Source of the DNA: Streptomyces sp. CA-210063
GTDB taxonomy: Bacteria; Actinomycetota; Actinomycetes; Streptomycetales; Streptomycetaceae
Assembly: GCF_024612015.1 (NCBI RefSeq)
Contig: NZ_CP102512.1
Span: forward strand, 496,001 to 560,000
DNA length: 64,000 nt
Direction: 5' to 3'
A model generated the notes under the pieces. That model searched no databases. It was not told where the DNA came from and saw only the letters and a list, made by a program, of their open reading frames with translations. Shown here piece after piece: positions 16,759 to 25,734 of the stretch; within the stretch, counting starts at the first letter, position 1; each line of letters opens with the position of its first letter. A program made the position numbers and the translations under genes.

Positions 16759-18681
16759 ATGGGCAACTTCGGCACTGCTCCACCGACGGACCCGGTCATG
16801 ACCGCGGGGCTGGCCGATTCGCTCTTCCAGACGGCCGACCGTGATCCCGCGCTGCCGCAGATCGCGCGCCGCGACACCACCTCCCCGGACACCTGGACCC
16901 GGGTGAGCGCGGCCGAGGCGCGGGACGAAGTGGTGGATCTCGCCAAGGGGTTGATCGCGTCCGGGATCCGGCCGGGCAACCGGGTGGCCGTGATGGCGCG
17001 GACCCGTTACGAGTGGACGGTGCTCGCGGTCGCGCTGTGGTCCGTGGGCGCCGAGATCGTGCCGATCTATCCGACGTCGTCGCGCGACCAGATCGAGTGG
17101 ATCCTGCGGGACGCGGCCTGTGTGGGCGTGGTCGTCGAGGACGAGCCGGGTGTGATGACGGTCGGCTCGGTGTGCGCCAAGCTCCCGCTGCTGCGCCACG
17201 TCTGGCAGCTGGACACTCACTCGCTGCCGCAACTCGTCGAGGCGGGCCGGGACGTACCGGACGCGACGGTGGACTCGCTGCGCCGCATCGTCATGCCGGA
17301 CTCCACCGCGGTGATCGCGTACACGTCCGGCACGACCGGCCGGCCCCGGGGCTGCGCGCTCTCCCATCGCAGCCTCGCCAGCCCCTGTGACGTCCTGCTG
17401 GCCGGGTGGCGGCACACCGCCGCCGCGCCCGGCGAACAGCCGTCGATCCTCGCCTTCCTGCCGTTCTCGCACGTCTACGGCCTCATGATCCAGGGGATGT
17501 GCCTGCGCGGCGGGCTGCTCCTCGCGCACGAGCCGGAGTTGACGGAGGAGGCGCTGTCCGCCGCGCTGCGGTCGTTCCGCCCGACGTTCCTCTTCGGCGT
17601 TCCCTACGTCTTCGAGAAGATCTACAAGAACTTCCTGCGCAAGGCCCAACAGGCGGGCCGGGGCCCGCTGTTCGACCGTGCGGTGCGCACCGCCCAGGAC
17701 TACGCCCTCGCCGTCGAACGGCAGCGGCTGAACACGGGCTCCGGCCCGGCCATGGACCTGAGGCTCCAGCACGCCTTCTACGAGAAGACGGTGTACCGCA
17801 AGCTGCGCGCGGCCCTCGGCGGCCGGGTGCGCGGCGGCTGTTCCGGCGGCTCTCCCCTCAACCGTGACCTCACGCTCTTCTACGCCGGCATCGGCATCCT
17901 CGTCCACGACGGGTACGGCCTCACCGAGACGGCCGGGGGCATCACCGCCCAGCCGGTGGGCCGGGAGAAGTTCGGCACCGTGGGCCGTCCACTGCCGGGC
18001 ACGGAGATCCGGGTGGCGCGGGACGGGGAGATCCTGGTGAACGGGCCGTCGGTGTTCCAGGGGTACGTCAACGACGAGGCGGGCACCCGGGACGCGCTCC
18101 AGGACGGCTGGCTGGCCACGGGCGACATCGGGCGGCTGGACTCCGAGGGGTATCTGTCGATCACCGGCCGCAAGAAGGAGATCATCATCACCAGCGGGGG
18201 CAAGGGCGTGGCCCCGGCGCCGCTGGAGGAGCAGCTGCGGATGCATCCGCTGATCCACCAGGCCGTGGTCGTGGGCGACAACCGGCCCTGCGTGGGCGCC
18301 CTGATCACGCTGGACCCGGAGTTCCTGGCCCACTGGCGGGGGTCGCTGTCCGCGCCGGGTGAGCTGCTGGGCCGGGAGGCGCGGGAGGAGAACGCGCTGC
18401 GGCAGGAGGTGCTGCGTGCGATCGCCGGCGCCAACAGCGCGGTGTCGCGCTCGGAGTCGATCCGTGTCTTCCGTATCCTGCCCGAGCCGTTCGACCTGGC
18501 CAACGGCCTGCTGACCCCGTCGATGAAGCTGCGCCGGGACAGCATCGTGCAGCGGTACGAGGCCGAGATCGAGGCGATGTACGCGACCTCCGCGCGGGCC
18601 GCCCGCCGGACCGCGCCGGAGGAGATCGCGGGCTGGGACGACTCCGACTCCGACGACGTGTTCCGCCGCGTCCGGCGCTGA
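16759..18681 (+). CDS. Long-chain fatty acid-CoA ligase (AMP-forming)
   Basis: A 640-aa ANL-superfamily enzyme activating fatty acids to acyl-CoA through acyl-AMP. Seen: A3 motif YTSGTTGRPRG (from residue 188), FLPFSHVYGLMIQG, GVPYVFEKIYKNF, a GCSGGSPLNRDL block, GYGLTETAGG (A5), the TGDIGRLD motif (A7) and GRKKEIIITSGGKGVAPAPLEE (A8 hinge, resembling FadD15-type enzymes). The catalytic Lys expected near the C-terminus in ANL enzymes would be in the MKLRRD segment. ATG at 16759 follows CTGGAG. Standing alone, it is likely for membrane or storage-lipid metabolism. FadD15-like subtype is my inference. Confidence 0.93.
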   Translation: MGNFGTAPPTDPVMTAGLADSLFQTADRDPALPQIARRDTTSPDTWTRVSAAEARDEVVDLAKGLIASGIRPGNRVAVMARTRYEWTVLAVALWSVGAEIVPIYPTSSRDQIEWILRDAACVGVVVEDEPGVMTVGSVCAKLPLLRHVWQLDTHSLPQLVEAGRDVPDATVDSLRRIVMPDSTAVIAYTSGTTGRPRGCALSHRSLASPCDVLLAGWRHTAAAPGEQPSILAFLPFSHVYGLMIQGMCLRGGLLLAHEPELTEEALSAALRSFRPTFLFGVPYVFEKIYKNFLRKAQQAGRGPLFDRAVRTAQDYALAVERQRLNTGSGPAMDLRLQHAFYEKTVYRKLRAALGGRVRGGCSGGSPLNRDLTLFYAGIGILVHDGYGLTETAGGITAQPVGREKFGTVGRPLPGTEIRVARDGEILVNGPSVFQGYVNDEAGTRDALQDGWLATGDIGRLDSEGYLSITGRKKEIIITSGGKGVAPAPLEEQLRMHPLIHQAVVVGDNRPCVGALITLDPEFLAHWRGSLSAPGELLGREAREENALRQEVLRAIAGANSAVSRSESIRVFRILPEPFDLANGLLTPSMKLRRDSIVQRYEAEIEAMYATSARAARRTAPEEIAGWDDSDSDDVFRRVRR

Positions 18682-18716
18682 CGACGAAACACAGAGCTGA
18701 CGGGGGGGGACCATCA

Positions 18717-19151
18717 GTGGCACGTATGGGGCCGAGGAAGCTTTTGGCCACGGTGGTGGCGCTGGGCGGCGGGGTGTTTCTGTTCGGAGCGGCGGTGCTT
18801 CGGCTGGAGACCCGACTGACCGGTGTCGCGGGGGTGTTCGTGGTCGGGCAGTGCGAGGTGTCCGAGTCGCGCGGCGACGACGAGTGGAAGTGCGGCGGCT
18901 CCTTCCGGGCGAACGACGACTCGTTCCTCCTCCCCGAGGTCGAGGTGGACACGACGTTCGCGACGAAGCCCACCGGACCGGTGCCGGCCCTCGTGGACGA
19001 CGAGTCGTCGACCACGGCCGTCGTGCGGGACAACGGCGTATGGCTGTACCCGGGCGCGACCGGGCTGCTGTGCCTGGTCGTGGGCGGCTGGAACGTCCGG
19101 TCCGCGCTCAGGGGGACGAAGGAGGAGCCGACCGCACCGGTTCCCGCCTGA
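18717..19151 (+). CDS. Hypothetical membrane protein with two helices
   Basis: A 144-aa protein. An N-terminal helix (LLATVVALGGGVFLFGAAVL) and a C-terminal helix (WLYPGATGLLCLVVGGW) flank an extracellular segment of about 70 residues with two cysteines (GQCEV, WKCGG) that could form a disulfide. GTG start at 18717 directly behind a run of eight G residues ending GGGGGGGGA, a strong site. It follows the acyl-CoA synthetase by 35 bp, so co-transcription is likely. I do not recognise a family. Confidence 0.75.
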   Translation: MARMGPRKLLATVVALGGGVFLFGAAVLRLETRLTGVAGVFVVGQCEVSESRGDDEWKCGGSFRANDDSFLLPEVEVDTTFATKPTGPVPALVDDESSTTAVVRDNGVWLYPGATGLLCLVVGGWNVRSALRGTKEEPTAPVPA

Positions 19152-19277
19152 CCACAGGTCGAGCCCTTGTTGACGAAACGGTCCTCCGGATGCGGAGATG
19201 CTCCGGGAAGACGCGGGAAACCGCTTGCCCGCGCGCACTCCGCACCACCGTGACACGAAGGCAGAGGACTAGGACCC

Positions 19278-20525
19278 ATGGCACTGCAGATCAGCGCCAC
19301 CAACCCGGAACACCCCGCGCTGCTGCTCGAACTGCCGTGGCACCTGCCGCTGGAGGAGTGGCCCGAGCACCACCTCGTGCCGCTCCCCCGCGGTATCTCC
19401 CGCCACGTGGTGCGCTACGCCCGTGCCGGCGACGAGGTCGTCGCCGTCAAGGAACTCGCCGAACGGCCCGCCCTGCGCGAGTACGAGCTGCTGCGCGACC
19501 TGGACCGGCTCGGCATCCCCGCCGTGGACGCGCTCGGTGTGGTCACCGGCCGCACCGACGACGCGGGCGCGCCCCTGGAACCGGTGCTGATCACCCGGCA
19601 CCTGGGCGGTTCGATGCCGTACCGCTCCATGTTCGAGACGACCATGCGTCCGGCCACCATGCACCGCCTGATGGACGCCCTCGCCGTCCTGCTGGTGCGG
19701 CTGCACCTCGCCGGGTTCGCGTGGGGGGACTGCTCGCTGTCCAACACGCTGTTCCGGCGGGACGCGGGGGCGTACGCCGCGTATCTGGTGGACGCCGAGA
19801 CGGGCGATCTGCATCCTCAACTGAGCGGCGGGCAGCGCGAGTACGACCTCGATCTCGCCCGGGTCAACATCAGCGGCGAGCTGCTGGACCTGGAGGCGTC
19901 CGGGGCGCTGCACCCCTCGGTGGACGCGATCGAGTTCGGCAACGAGATCTGCTCCCGCTACGACAAGCTGTGGGAGGAGCTGACACGCAGGTCGGTGTAC
20001 CCGGCCGGGAAGTACCACTACATCGAGCGCCGGATCCGCCGCCTCAACGAGCTCGGCTTCGATGTCGCCGAGATGCAGATCGAGCACTCCAACAACGGTG
20101 ACACGGTGACCTTCGTGCCCAAGGTCGTGGACGCCGGTCACCACCAGCGCCAGCTGCTGCGGCTGACCGGTCTGGACACCGAGGAGAACCAGGCCCGGCG
20201 GCTGCTGAACGACCTGGAGAGCTGGATGGCCACCCAGGACGACTACGCCCCGGGCGACCCCCTCGGCGCCCGCCCCGAGGTGCTGGCCCACCGCTGGGTG
20301 CGGGAGGTGTTCCGCCCGACCGTGCGGGCCGTCCCGCTGGAACTGCGCGGCTCGATGGACGCGGCGGAGATCTACCACCAGCTCCTCGAACACCGCTGGT
20401 ACCTGTCCGAGCGGGCCCAGCACGACATCGGCCTGGACATAGCGGTGAAGGACTACATCGACAACGTCCTGCCGAAGACCCTGGCCCTGCTGCCGCCGTC
20501 GGTGGACGACGTCACCCCCATGTGA
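19278..20525 (+). CDS. DUF4032 domain protein (kinase-like N-terminus)
   Basis: A 415-aa protein of the DUF4032 type found across actinobacteria. The first 200 residues look like a small aminoglycoside/lipopolysaccharide-kinase fold: AVKELAERPALREYELLRDLDRLGIP (lysine strand), LVRLHLAGFAWGDCSLSNTLFRRDAGAYAAYLVDAET, where GDCSLSNTL matches a catalytic HxDxxxxN loop with H replaced by G, followed by a metal-site DAET. The C-terminal half (VTFVPKVVDAGHHQRQLLRLTG...DMA) is DUF4032 proper. ATG at 19278 behind GGACTAGGA. Substrate and activity unknown; convergent with a universal stress protein. Confidence 0.85.
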   Translation: MALQISATNPEHPALLLELPWHLPLEEWPEHHLVPLPRGISRHVVRYARAGDEVVAVKELAERPALREYELLRDLDRLGIPAVDALGVVTGRTDDAGAPLEPVLITRHLGGSMPYRSMFETTMRPATMHRLMDALAVLLVRLHLAGFAWGDCSLSNTLFRRDAGAYAAYLVDAETGDLHPQLSGGQREYDLDLARVNISGELLDLEASGALHPSVDAIEFGNEICSRYDKLWEELTRRSVYPAGKYHYIERRIRRLNELGFDVAEMQIEHSNNGDTVTFVPKVVDAGHHQRQLLRLTGLDTEENQARRLLNDLESWMATQDDYAPGDPLGARPEVLAHRWVREVFRPTVRAVPLELRGSMDAAEIYHQLLEHRWYLSERAQHDIGLDIAVKDYIDNVLPKTLALLPPSVDDVTPM

Positions 20526-20541
20526 GCCGCCGGGTCCCGGG

Positions 20542-21414
20542 TCACCCGTGCGGGACCACGGCCACCGGGCAGTGCGCGTGATGCAGGACACCGTGGGCCA
20601 CCGAGCCGATACGGGCGCCGACGGCCCTGCGGTGGGCGCGGCGCCCGACGACCATCAGCTGGGCCCGCTGGGCCACGGACAGCAGGACCTGCCCGGCGCT
20701 GCCCATCTCGACATGCTGGGTGACCGGCACGTCGGGGAACCGCTCCCGCCACGGCTCCAACGCGGCGGCCAGCGCCTTCTTCTCGAACGGCTCCAGGCCA
20801 CCGGCCTCGTCGAGGAGCTTCAGCGAGCCCGGGCTGTAGGCGTACAGCGGCGGCAGGGTCCACGCCCGGACCGCGCGCAGGGCGGCACCCCGGGCCGCCG
20901 CGGTCTCGAACGCGAACCGCAGGACGTCGGCGCTGTCCTCCGGGGTGCCCTGCTGGCCCACGACGACCTCGCGTCCGGCGGCCTCGCCGGACGGGCTGTC
21001 CTCGGCGCGGACGAGGACGACGGGACGCGACGACTCGACGATCACCTGCTGTCCGACGGAGCCGAGGAGGAAGCCGACGAGCGTGCCGTGCCCACGCGAG
21101 CCGAGCACCAGCGTCTCGGCGTGCTCCGCGGCGGCGACGAGGGAGCCGACCGGCGGGCCCTCGACCAGTTCCGTCGTCACCTCCAGCTCCGGGTGCCGCT
21201 CGGCGACGCTGCGCGCCGCCTCCGCGAGCGCCTCCCGGGCCCACCGCGCCTGTCCGTCCCGGTCCACGGTGATCGCCTCGTGCGGCTCCCACCGCCACGC
21301 GTGCACCACCCGCAGCGCCAGGCCCCGGCGTACGGCCTCCCGGCCGGCCCACGCCAGCGCCGCGAGGCTCTCGGTCGTACCGTCCACTGCGGCGGTGATC
21401 GGGCCCGTCGTCAT
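20542..21414 (-). CDS. Universal stress protein with two Usp domains
   Basis: A 290-aa protein of two tandem UspA domains (residues about 5-145 and 160-290). Each starts with a DGT/RAW type strand and carries the ATP-binding motif G-2x-G-9x-G-S: GSRGHGTLVGFLLGSVGQQ in the first and GRRAHRRAVGARIGSVAHG in the second; the second is slightly degenerate. Double-domain Usps are common in actinobacteria and bind ATP under dormancy, hypoxia or stress. Single gene, divergent from a VOC protein. Confidence 0.93.
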   Translation of the reverse strand: MTTGPITAAVDGTTESLAALAWAGREAVRRGLALRVVHAWRWEPHEAITVDRDGQARWAREALAEAARSVAERHPELEVTTELVEGPPVGSLVAAAEHAETLVLGSRGHGTLVGFLLGSVGQQVIVESSRPVVLVRAEDSPSGEAAGREVVVGQQGTPEDSADVLRFAFETAAARGAALRAVRAWTLPPLYAYSPGSLKLLDEAGGLEPFEKKALAAALEPWRERFPDVPVTQHVEMGSAGQVLLSVAQRAQLMVVGRRAHRRAVGARIGSVAHGVLHHAHCPVAVVPHG

Positions 21415-21473
21415 CGGTCACCTCTCTGTGTCACGTCACGGCTGACGGGCCCAGTCTTCACTACCCTCGCCGC

Positions 21474-21830
21474 ATGACCTTGGAGTGGGAGCAGATCGTG
21501 GTGGACTCGGCGGACCCGGTGGCCCTGGGGCGCTGGTGGGCCGAGGCACTGGGCTGGGTCGTCCTCAACGACTCCCCGGAGGAGTACGAGATCCGTCCGG
21601 CCCCCGACCGTCTGCCCGGCCTGATCTTCGGCTCCGTCCCGGAGGCCAAGACCGTCAAGAACCGCCTGCACCTCGACTTCCGCCCCGACGACCAGGCGGC
21701 GGAGGTCACCCGCCTCCTCGCCCTCGGCGCCCGTCACGCGGACGTCGGGCAGAGTGGCGACGAGCCATGGGTCACGCTCGCGGATCCGGAGGGCAACGAG
21801 TTCTGCGTACTCGCCCCGCGCAGGAGCTGA
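21474..21830 (+). CDS. VOC (glyoxalase-like) family protein
   Basis: A 118-aa single-module protein of the vicinal-oxygen-chelate superfamily: LEWEQIVVDSADPVALGRWWAEALGW at the N-terminus and a C-terminal WVTLADPEGNEFCVLAPR with the typical D-P-(E/D)-G-N-E-F-C close. LHLDFRPDD supplies the mid-domain histidine strand. Members of this actinobacterial subgroup are usually unassigned, perhaps binding small molecules. It probably dimerises to form the VOC fold. The 59-bp gap to the divergent Usp gene carries both promoters. Confidence 0.88.
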   Translation: MTLEWEQIVVDSADPVALGRWWAEALGWVVLNDSPEEYEIRPAPDRLPGLIFGSVPEAKTVKNRLHLDFRPDDQAAEVTRLLALGARHADVGQSGDEPWVTLADPEGNEFCVLAPRRS

Positions 21831-21926
21831 AGCCCCCGCGAGGGCCCGGGCCTGCGGCTCTCCGGAAACCGAGCGAACCGGGACGGTCGAACATACGATG
21901 GCCCCATTGGCTCGGGGTGGAGGCGT

Positions 21927-23603
21927 ATGACTCAGGCTGTCGGTGCGGCACGGAACGTGATCCTCACCGTGGATGACGATCCGGGGGTGTCCCGTGCGGT
22001 GGCCCGGGACCTGCGGCGCAGGTACGGCGAGTCGTACCGGATCGTGCGGGCGGAGTCCGGGGATGCGGCGCTGGAGGCCCTGCGGGAGCTGAAGCTGCGC
22101 GGGGACCAGGTGGCGGTGATCCTGGCCGACTACCGGATGCCGCAGATGAACGGCATCGAGTTCCTGGAACAGGCGCTGGACGTCTATCCGGGGGCGCGGC
22201 GGATCCTGCTCACCGCGTACGCCGACACCAGCGCGGCGATCGACGCGATCAACGTGATCGACCTCGACCACTATCTGCTGAAGCCGTGGGACCCGCCGGA
22301 GGAGAAGCTCTATCCGGTCGTGGACGACCTGCTGCTGGCCTGGCGGGCCGCCGACCGTACGTGTGTGGGCACCACGAAGGTCGTCGGGCACCGGTGGTCG
22401 GCGCGGTCGTCGGGCGTACGGGAGTTCCTGGCGCGCAACCAGGTGCCGTACCGCTGGTACTCGTCCGACGAGCCGGAGGGGCGGCGGCTGCTCGCGGCGG
22501 CCGGTGCGGACGGGCGGCGGCTGCCGCTCGTCGTCACCCCGGACGGTACGCCGCTGGTCGAGCCGGAGGACGCGGAGCTGGCGGAGCGGGTGGGGCTGGC
22601 GACGACACCGGCCCAGGACTTCTACGACCTGGTCGTCATCGGCGGCGGACCGGCCGGGCTCGGCGCGGCCCTGTACGGGGCCTCGGAGGGGCTGCGGACG
22701 CTGCTCGTCGAGCGGTCGGCCACGGGCGGCCAGGCCGGGCAGAGTTCACGGATCGAGAACTACCTCGGCTTCCCCGACGGGGTGTCCGGCGGCCAGCTCA
22801 CCGACCGGGCCCGGCGGCAGGCCACCAAGTTCGGGGCGGAGATCCTCACCGCGCGCGAGGTGAGCGGTCTTGAGGTGAACGGGGCGGCGCGGACCATCCG
22901 GTTCTCCGACGGGGCGGCGGTCGCCGCGCACAGCGTGATCCTGGCGACCGGCGTGTCGTACCGGCAGCTCGCCGCGCCGGGCTGCGCGGACCTCACCGGC
23001 TGCGGCGTCTTCTACGGCTCCGCGCTCACCGAGGCCGCCGGCTGCCAGGGGCACGACGTGTACATCGTGGGCGGCGCCAACTCGGCCGGGCAGGCGGCGA
23101 TGTACCTGTCCCGCGGCGCCAAGTCGGTCACCCTCCTCGTACGGGGCGACTCTCTCACCGCGTCCATGTCCCACTATCTGATCCAGCAACTCGCCGAGGC
23201 GCCCAACATCTTCGTGCGCCCGGGTACCGTCGTCGAGGCCGCGCACGGCACGAACCAGCTGGAGCAGCTGACGCTCAAGGACATAGCGAGCGGGCGCGAG
23301 GAACTGGTCGACGCGCAGTGGCTGTTCGTGTTCATCGGGGCCGAGCCGCACACCGACTGGCTGGAGGGGACCGTGCTCCGCGACGAGCGCGGGTTCATCG
23401 TGACCGGGCCCGACATGACCAGCGACGGGGGTCCACCGGCGGGCTGGGAGCTGGACCGGCCGCCGTACCACCTCGAGACCAATGTGCCCGGCGTGTTCGT
23501 CGCCGGGGACGCGCGGTCGGAGTCCGCGAAGCGGGTCGCGTCCGCGGTGGGAGAGGGAGCGATGGCCGTGATGCTGGTGCACAGATATCTGGAGCAGTCA
23601 TGA
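21927..23603 (+). CDS. Response regulator fused to thioredoxin-reductase-like flavoprotein
   Basis: A 558-aa three-part protein. Residues 10-130 form a CheY-like receiver (VDDDPG, phospho-site in ILADYRMP, LLKPWD). Residues about 145-230 look like a thioredoxin/glutaredoxin-fold domain without cysteines. Residues 235-555 form a TrxB-like flavoprotein: VVIGGGPAGLGAALYGASEG, ATGGQAG, ILATGVSYRQL, YIVGGANSAGQAAMYLSRGA (NADPH) and GVFVAGDARSES. The redox CxxC of true thioredoxin reductase is absent: the expected site reads GCGVFYGSAL. It is likely a flavin-based redox sensor or signal output rather than a reductase of thioredoxin. ATG at 21927 with GGTGGAGG. First gene of an operon with a kinase and a zinc-finger gene. 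Confidence 0.92.
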   Translation: MTQAVGAARNVILTVDDDPGVSRAVARDLRRRYGESYRIVRAESGDAALEALRELKLRGDQVAVILADYRMPQMNGIEFLEQALDVYPGARRILLTAYADTSAAIDAINVIDLDHYLLKPWDPPEEKLYPVVDDLLLAWRAADRTCVGTTKVVGHRWSARSSGVREFLARNQVPYRWYSSDEPEGRRLLAAAGADGRRLPLVVTPDGTPLVEPEDAELAERVGLATTPAQDFYDLVVIGGGPAGLGAALYGASEGLRTLLVERSATGGQAGQSSRIENYLGFPDGVSGGQLTDRARRQATKFGAEILTAREVSGLEVNGAARTIRFSDGAAVAAHSVILATGVSYRQLAAPGCADLTGCGVFYGSALTEAAGCQGHDVYIVGGANSAGQAAMYLSRGAKSVTLLVRGDSLTASMSHYLIQQLAEAPNIFVRPGTVVEAAHGTNQLEQLTLKDIASGREELVDAQWLFVFIGAEPHTDWLEGTVLRDERGFIVTGPDMTSDGGPPAGWELDRPPYHLETNVPGVFVAGDARSESAKRVASAVGEGAMAVMLVHRYLEQS

Positions 23604-23622
23604 CAACCGTACGGGCGTCGTC

Positions 23623-25140
23623 GTGAGCGGGCAGCCGTCGCCCTGCGACCGGGCGGAGCTCGGCAGGCTGTTCCTGTTCGAGAAGCTGGACGACGAGCAG
23701 TTGGACCGGCTGTGCCGTGAGGGCCGGGTGGAGCGGTTCGAACCCGGTTTCGTCTACCGGGAGGGCGAGCCGGCGACCTGCTTCTTCGTGCTCCTGGAGG
23801 GCACGGTCGTGCTGTCCCGGCAGGTCGGCGACGACGACGTGGAGGTCAGCCGCAGCTCCCAGGTCGGGGTGTACGCGGGCGCCTTCCAGGCGTACCTCGG
23901 CGACCAGGCGGACCAGGCCCGCTACAACGGCTCCATGCGGGTCACGGTCCCCTCGCGGTTCTTCGTTCTCCCCGCGGCCTCCTTCGCCCAGATCATGCGC
24001 GACTGGTTCCCCATGGCCGTCCATCTGCTGGAGGGCCTGTTCTTCGGCGGCCAGAACACCCAGCGGACCATCGGCCAGCGCGAACGCCTGCTGGCGCTCG
24101 GCTCGTTGTCCGCCGGGCTCACCCATGAGCTCAACAACCCCGCCGCGGCGGCCGTACGGGCCACCTCCGCGCTGCGGGAGCGGGTGGCGGGGATGCGGCA
24201 CAAGCTCGGGGCCATCGCCGCCGGGCCGTCCAAACGGGCCATGTTGGAGTCGCTGGTCGAGCTCCAGGAGCGGACCGCCGAGCAGGTCGCCAAGGCGGCC
24301 CCGCTCAGTCCGCTGGAGGCCTCCGACCGGGAGGACGCGCTGGCGGACTGGCTGGACGACCACGGCATCGCGGGCGGCTGGCAGCTCGCGCCGAACTTCG
24401 TGCAGGCCGGGCTCGACACCGACTGGCTGGACCAGGTCGCGGCCGCGGTGGACGAGCACACCCTCGAAGGGGCGGTCCGCTGGCTCAACTACACCGTCGA
24501 GACCGAGCTGTTGATGAACGAGATCGAGGACTCCACGACGCGTATCACGCAGCTCGTCGACGCGGCGAAGCAGTACTCGCAGCTGGACCGCGCGCCGTAC
24601 CAGAACGCCGATGTGCACGAACTCCTGGACAGCACCCTCCTGATGCTGTCCGGGAAGATCGGTGACCGCATCGAGGTGGTGAAGGACTACGACCGTACGC
24701 TGCCGCGCATCCCCGCCTATCCGGGGGAGCTGAACCAGGTGTGGACGAACCTGATCGACAACGCGGTCGCGGCGATCAACGACAGGGGCGGCGCGGGCAC
24801 GCTGACCGTACGGACCGCCCTCGACCACCGTGACCAGGTACTCGTCGAGTTCCGCGACACGGGCCCGGGCATCCCGGCGGACATCCGCGGCCGTATCTTC
24901 GACCCGTTCTTCACCACCAAGCCGGTCGGACAGGGCACCGGGCTCGGCCTCGACATCTCCTGGCGGATCGTCGTCAACAAGCACCACGGTCACATCGAGG
25001 TCCACTCCCGGCCGGGCGACACCCGCTTCCAGGTCTTCCTGCCGCTCACGGCGCCCGCGGCCGACCTGGACCTGACGCTCGCCGACGACCCGGACGACGG
25101 CCTGGACCATGCCCCCGACACGCCCGAGGAGACGTCATGA
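23623..25140 (+). CDS. cNMP-binding-fold sensor histidine kinase
   Basis: A 505-aa soluble kinase. The N-terminal cyclic-nucleotide-binding/Crp-like domain (about 10-140: [47 protein letters not shown]) is followed by a dimerisation helix with phospho-histidine in [15 protein letters not shown], a long helical linker and HATPase motifs [33 protein letters not shown] and [13 protein letters not shown]. It has no membrane segment. It lies 19 bp after the receiver-flavoprotein gene and overlaps the UBP-zinc-finger gene by ATGA. The fused receiver upstream is the obvious phosphotransfer partner. Confidence 0.92.
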   Translation: MSGQPSPCDRAELGRLFLFEKLDDEQLDRLCREGRVERFEPGFVYREGEPATCFFVLLEGTVVLSRQVGDDDVEVSRSSQVGVYAGAFQAYLGDQADQARYNGSMRVTVPSRFFVLPAASFAQIMRDWFPMAVHLLEGLFFGGQNTQRTIGQRERLLALGSLSAGLTHELNNPAAAAVRATSALRERVAGMRHKLGAIAAGPSKRAMLESLVELQERTAEQVAKAAPLSPLEASDREDALADWLDDHGIAGGWQLAPNFVQAGLDTDWLDQVAAAVDEHTLEGAVRWLNYTVETELLMNEIEDSTTRITQLVDAAKQYSQLDRAPYQNADVHELLDSTLLMLSGKIGDRIEVVKDYDRTLPRIPAYPGELNQVWTNLIDNAVAAINDRGGAGTLTVRTALDHRDQVLVEFRDTGPGIPADIRGRIFDPFFTTKPVGQGTGLGLDISWRIVVNKHHGHIEVHSRPGDTRFQVFLPLTAPAADLDLTLADDPDDGLDHAPDTPEETS

Positions 25141-25487
25141 CCCTGCCCGCCGGAATCGATCCCGCCGTCCCGCCGAGCGGCGACGGATGCGTGGAGTGCG
25201 ACGCGGCCGGCGGCTGGTGGTTCCATCTCCGACGCTGCGCCCAGTGCGGGCACATCGGCTGCTGCGACTCCTCCCCCGCCCAGCACGCCACCGCCCACGC
25301 GGGAGCCACCGGGCACCCCTTCGTCCAGAGCTACGAGCCCGGCGAGTCCTGGTTCTGGAACTACGAGACCTCCGAGATGTACGAGTCGGGGCCCGACCTC
25401 ACCCCGCCCCTCAGCCACCCCGCCGACCAGCCGGCGCCGGGCCCTGCGGGGCGTGTCCCGGCGCATTGGACCGAAGCCCTTCGGTGA
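25137..25487 (+). CDS. UBP-type zinc finger protein
   Basis: A 116-aa protein that is mostly one UBP-type (ubiquitin-hydrolase) zinc finger: CVECDAAGGWWFHLRRCAQCGHIGCCDSS, then QHATAHAGATGHPFVQSYEPGESWFWNYETSEMY. It keeps the Cys/His ligands and the aromatic, ubiquitin-tail-pocket-like residues (W-F, H-P-F, W-F-W-N-Y) of the eukaryotic domain. Bacteria of this type lack ubiquitin, so it may bind another C-terminal tail (inference), such as Pup-like or phospho-signalling peptides. It ends the three-gene redox-signalling operon and overlaps the kinase stop by ATGA. Confidence 0.93.
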   Translation: MTLPAGIDPAVPPSGDGCVECDAAGGWWFHLRRCAQCGHIGCCDSSPAQHATAHAGATGHPFVQSYEPGESWFWNYETSEMYESGPDLTPPLSHPADQPAPGPAGRVPAHWTEALR

Positions 25488-25539
25488 CGCCGGGGGCGTT
25501 TCCCGCCCCCGCCGCCCCTACCCGTCCCATCTCCAGGGG

Positions 25540-25630
25540 CTGCGCCCCTTCGACCCCCGTCGGAGGGGTGAGTTGTTCGTCTGCGGGTGGGTGGGGGCTT
25601 GTCGCGCAGTTCCCCGCGCCCCCTAAAAGC
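25540..25630 (-). repeat. Streptomyces-type short intergenic repeat, copy 2
   Basis: In the 247-bp gap after the zinc-finger gene, the minus strand reads GGGGGCGCGGGGAACTGCGC then GACAAGCCCCC. It is preceded by a GGGGCTGCGCCCC hairpin. It is the same core as at 1471, 37587 and 61041. Boundaries are approximate. Confidence 0.75.
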
Positions 25631-25734
25631 TGTCGGAGCGAGGAAAGTCCGCTTGACCCGAAGGCTCCGGTCGATCAAGGTCGGAAGGGCAGGCGCCCGG
25701 GGCACCGGGCGTCGACAAGGCAGCGTGGAACGGG

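Noticed and set aside
16699..18723. Minus-strand 674-codon open frame opposite the acyl-CoA synthetase
   Set aside because: No recognisable domain; the plus strand encodes all AMP-binding motifs in order.
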